Assembly (NCBI RefSeq): GCF_008831285.2
Contig: NC_045139.1
Span: 12,124,704 to 12,188,703 of the forward strand
Direction: 5' to 3'
DNA: 64,000 nucleotides
From: Nymphaea colorata
Taxonomy: Eukaryota > Streptophyta > Magnoliopsida > Nymphaeales > Nymphaeaceae
In this document: positions 61,640 to 64,000 of the stretch, one piece after another
How the letters are laid out: each line of letters opens with the position of its first letter
Numbering within the stretch: position 1 is the first letter of the stretch
Position numbers and translations under genes: made by a program
Notes under the pieces: model-generated
What the model was told of the DNA's origin: nothing
What the model saw: the letters and a program-made list of their open reading frames with translations, nothing else
Database searches by the model: none

Positions 61640-64000
61640 TGGAGAGTAAAACACGCAATCTCATACGTACATTATACAATCTATGTGATAGTCAATGCTC
61701 AAGGCAAGTTATCACCATGATTATCATCCATCTATAACATCCGAATCATCCAAATTAAGATTACACTAAACAATGTTGTCCCTTCCTGCAGATAGAACAT
61801 AGTTCAAAACATTGAGTTTTAAACCACATATATTAAAACATTGATGAAATGTAAGCCTAAAAATAATGAGGGAAAGCGAAGAAGTCAGTGAAATAGTTTT
61901 TTATATCGTTAGAGGAACGTCGAGCAAATGTGGTGGTAATTGATTTAAATAGAAGCCGTAGATGGTCTAGTCTTGTATGTCATTTATGCCTTCATCTATC
62001 TCTCTAATTAGCACTTCATTTATATCCACTCACACCTCCTTAGACTCCTCCACCATTCAGTCACCCACATCATCTGCTTTGATTTTGAAGTCATGTTGAC
62101 ACCGGCCAAGCTCTGGTGTACCTTATTCTCCCCCTCATTCATGCATGGTGCCTGGGAATACTATCATGCCAACTTCACCAAGTATTTCACTTGGTTGTGG
62201 TCCAAGCTTTTCGGTGAAATTTTGCCGGCTGCTGAACACCCAGATACTTCAACATGGCCATGTTGGTCATCAATATCCAGGGGTGACGTGGGTACAAAAT
62301 CACCCACTAGCTCGATGTATGGATGCACATCTCTCTGCCATGAGTAGATCATCAGCCAGATAAAGGCAAGCGTGGAGGTAAAGGCAGATGTAGGGCAACA
62401 TGGAAGCAAAACACACAGTGTGAAGCAGACAATGTACAATCTTTGTCATAGATTGATCCAATTTTAATACTAATGCTGACTCAATGCTAATCTATGTTAT
62501 GCACATTCACTATTTCTCCTTCTAAGGTTCCGCTTGGTTCAATAATTGAATATTGCAAAAACTAACATGTGCTTTGTGTTCATTGGTCTTTCCATGCCAA
62601 GGAACTAAAAAGTTTTAATTGTTTTGACCTTATTGTAAAGTCTTTATTCCTCTCAAACAAATGAGCTCTTGTCCTTAATTAATATAAATAATATATATTA
62701 AATTAATGAAAATATCTGGGATATTGAGATCAATTTTAGACATTTCTGGCAAGAACATCATAAAAGGATTCCAGGTACTCTACTCGAATGTACTGCTCGA
62801 AGAGGACCACCTATTGTGGTAGTAGTTGGACCACCAATATGGAAATACATACATACTCACATGTAATTAATTATGAGTATTAGGCCATGCTAGACAATGC
62901 TCAAGAAGAAGTGGCCACTAAGATTATGATCCATGTATGATAGCTAAACCATTCAAATTAACATTATGCTAAACAACATTATCCCTCCTACTGGATACAA
63001 CATAGTTCAAAGCATAGAGTTTTACACTACATATATTTTGATGAATATAGGCCTAGAAATAAAGAGGGAAGAGAAGAGATGAATGAAATAAGTTTTTATA
63101 TCTGTAGAGGAACATGGAGCATGGTGGTATTTGATTTAATAAAAGCCATAAATGGCCTAGATTGTATTTCATTTAAGCCCTCGTCCACCAGCTCCTCACC
63201 TATGCCAGCTCCTAGATTCGGTTATCCACATCATGTACCTCGGCTCCAATCTCATCCTCATCACTGACATCAGCCAAGATCTAGTGTATCTCATGTCTAC
63301 TTTGTGCATGACACCTCCAAGTAGTATCACACCAACTTCACCAAGTATTTTACCCCTTGCTTTTGATCCAACCTTGCTTTTGGGGACATTTTGCCGGCTG
63401 CCAGACACCCATCTACTTCAACACGGCACGATGGTAATGGATATATAGGGGTAGGGTGCTTAGGAAATCACCCACTAGCTTGATGTATAGATGCATGTCT
63501 AGACAATGTATACTTCCGGACATTATGCAGCCCTTGAGCAAGCTCGTGAAGCCATGAGCACGTCAGATCTCATTGTTGCTGATCGTGACACTGGTGTTGA
63601 AGTGGCTGGCATCCAGCCACAAAAGTTCACTTGGAAGCAGGTTTGGACTAGAAGTAATGGGTAAAATGCTTGAGAAAGTTGGTGTGGCCATACCCTAGGG
63701 CACCTAGGATGAAGTAGGAGTCTGGGATTGACTAGATCTTAGCAATAACATCGACCGGGATGAGTTTGGAAATATATGCCTAAAGGGGGAACAATAAAAA
63801 TTTAGTCAAATATATTTTTATATTTGTAGAAGTCCAATGATAACAATTTAAATAAAAGTCAGACAATGGTCTAGCACTGTATATCAGTTATGCCCTCAGC
63901 TACCTCACCGACCAGCCTCTCAACTATACCTGCACCTACCGACCTCGTCCCCCATTTGGTCACCTGCCTCATCTACCTAGACTCCGATCTCATACTCATC
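61640..64000. repeat. Diverged tandem array of anonymous repeats (three copies, last cut by window end)
   Basis: Copy 1 and copy 2 share ACATAGTTCAAA.CAT.GAG (61798 and 63000), GATTTAA...AAGCC (about 61942 and 63132), TTCACCAAGTATTT (62176 and 63339), TTTTGCCGGCTGC (62220 and 63390) and ATCACCCACTAGCT (62299 and 63466). A third copy is visible from about 63770 (TATTTGTAGAAGTCC, TTTAAATAAAAG, TTATGCCCTCAGC). Short frames in the copies (62093-62347 plus, 62439-62164 minus) are not clearly conserved, so I do not call a gene. Probably the non-coding body of a transposable element. Confidence 0.6.

Overview
The window is nuclear DNA from a flowering plant. Three genes with plant-type exon structure can be read exon by exon: the 3' end of UBA5 (the UFM1-activating E1), a complete photosystem I antenna gene LHCA2, and a complete nine-exon deoxycytidylate (dCMP) deaminase gene. 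A fourth, intronless gene encodes a small DnaJ-type zinc-finger protein. The rest is a repeat-rich intergenic landscape of Ty1/copia retrotransposons, hAT-type DNA transposons, small non-autonomous elements and microsatellites. I cannot name the species from the sequence; the gene families are seed-plant-wide.

Layout. 1-2653: last four coding exons of UBA5 (+). 3546-10393: a degenerate copia element (Copia-1) with two 466-bp LTRs, itself carrying a 1013-bp hAT-like inverted-repeat element (7131-8143). 10821-13599: decayed host-gene-like sequence on the minus strand, bracketed by two ~164-bp direct repeats that start TG and end CA. 15153-24225: a second copia element (Copia-2), split by a third (Copia-3, 17831-23720) that made a perfect ACTTG target duplication. 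24226-27483: GC-rich unclassified repeats with two tandem-repeat fields and a 30-bp perfect fold-back. 27484-29080: 5' fragment of a fourth copia element. 29100-32100: intergenic, with two MITE-like elements.

32193-33402: LHCA2 (+), five coding exons, 268 aa, transcribed toward dCMP deaminase (minus, 41096-34226, 221 aa), so the two are tail to tail. A 2.8-kb intron of the deaminase gene holds a 743-bp transposon-like insertion with a 9-bp target duplication. 41100-47800: mostly anonymous intergenic DNA with a small tandem duplication. 47805-48110: DnaJ-type zinc-finger gene (minus). 49150-51890: intergenic.

51897-60610: three dead hAT transposase copies (A plus, B minus, C plus). B and C lie head to head and form an inverted repeat with arms of about 2.3 kb. 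61081-64000: a long TA microsatellite, a CACTA-like terminus, and a diverged tandem array of anonymous repeats.

The four host genes do not form a pathway. They cover ufmylation, photosystem I light harvesting, thymidylate precursor supply and a probable organelle-type zinc-finger protein. The most unusual features are structural: the head-to-head hAT pair, the gene-like segment between LTR-like repeats, a 521-bp tandem duplication inside Copia-3, hairpin repeats in the Copia-1 leader, and a probable GC-AG first intron in LHCA2.
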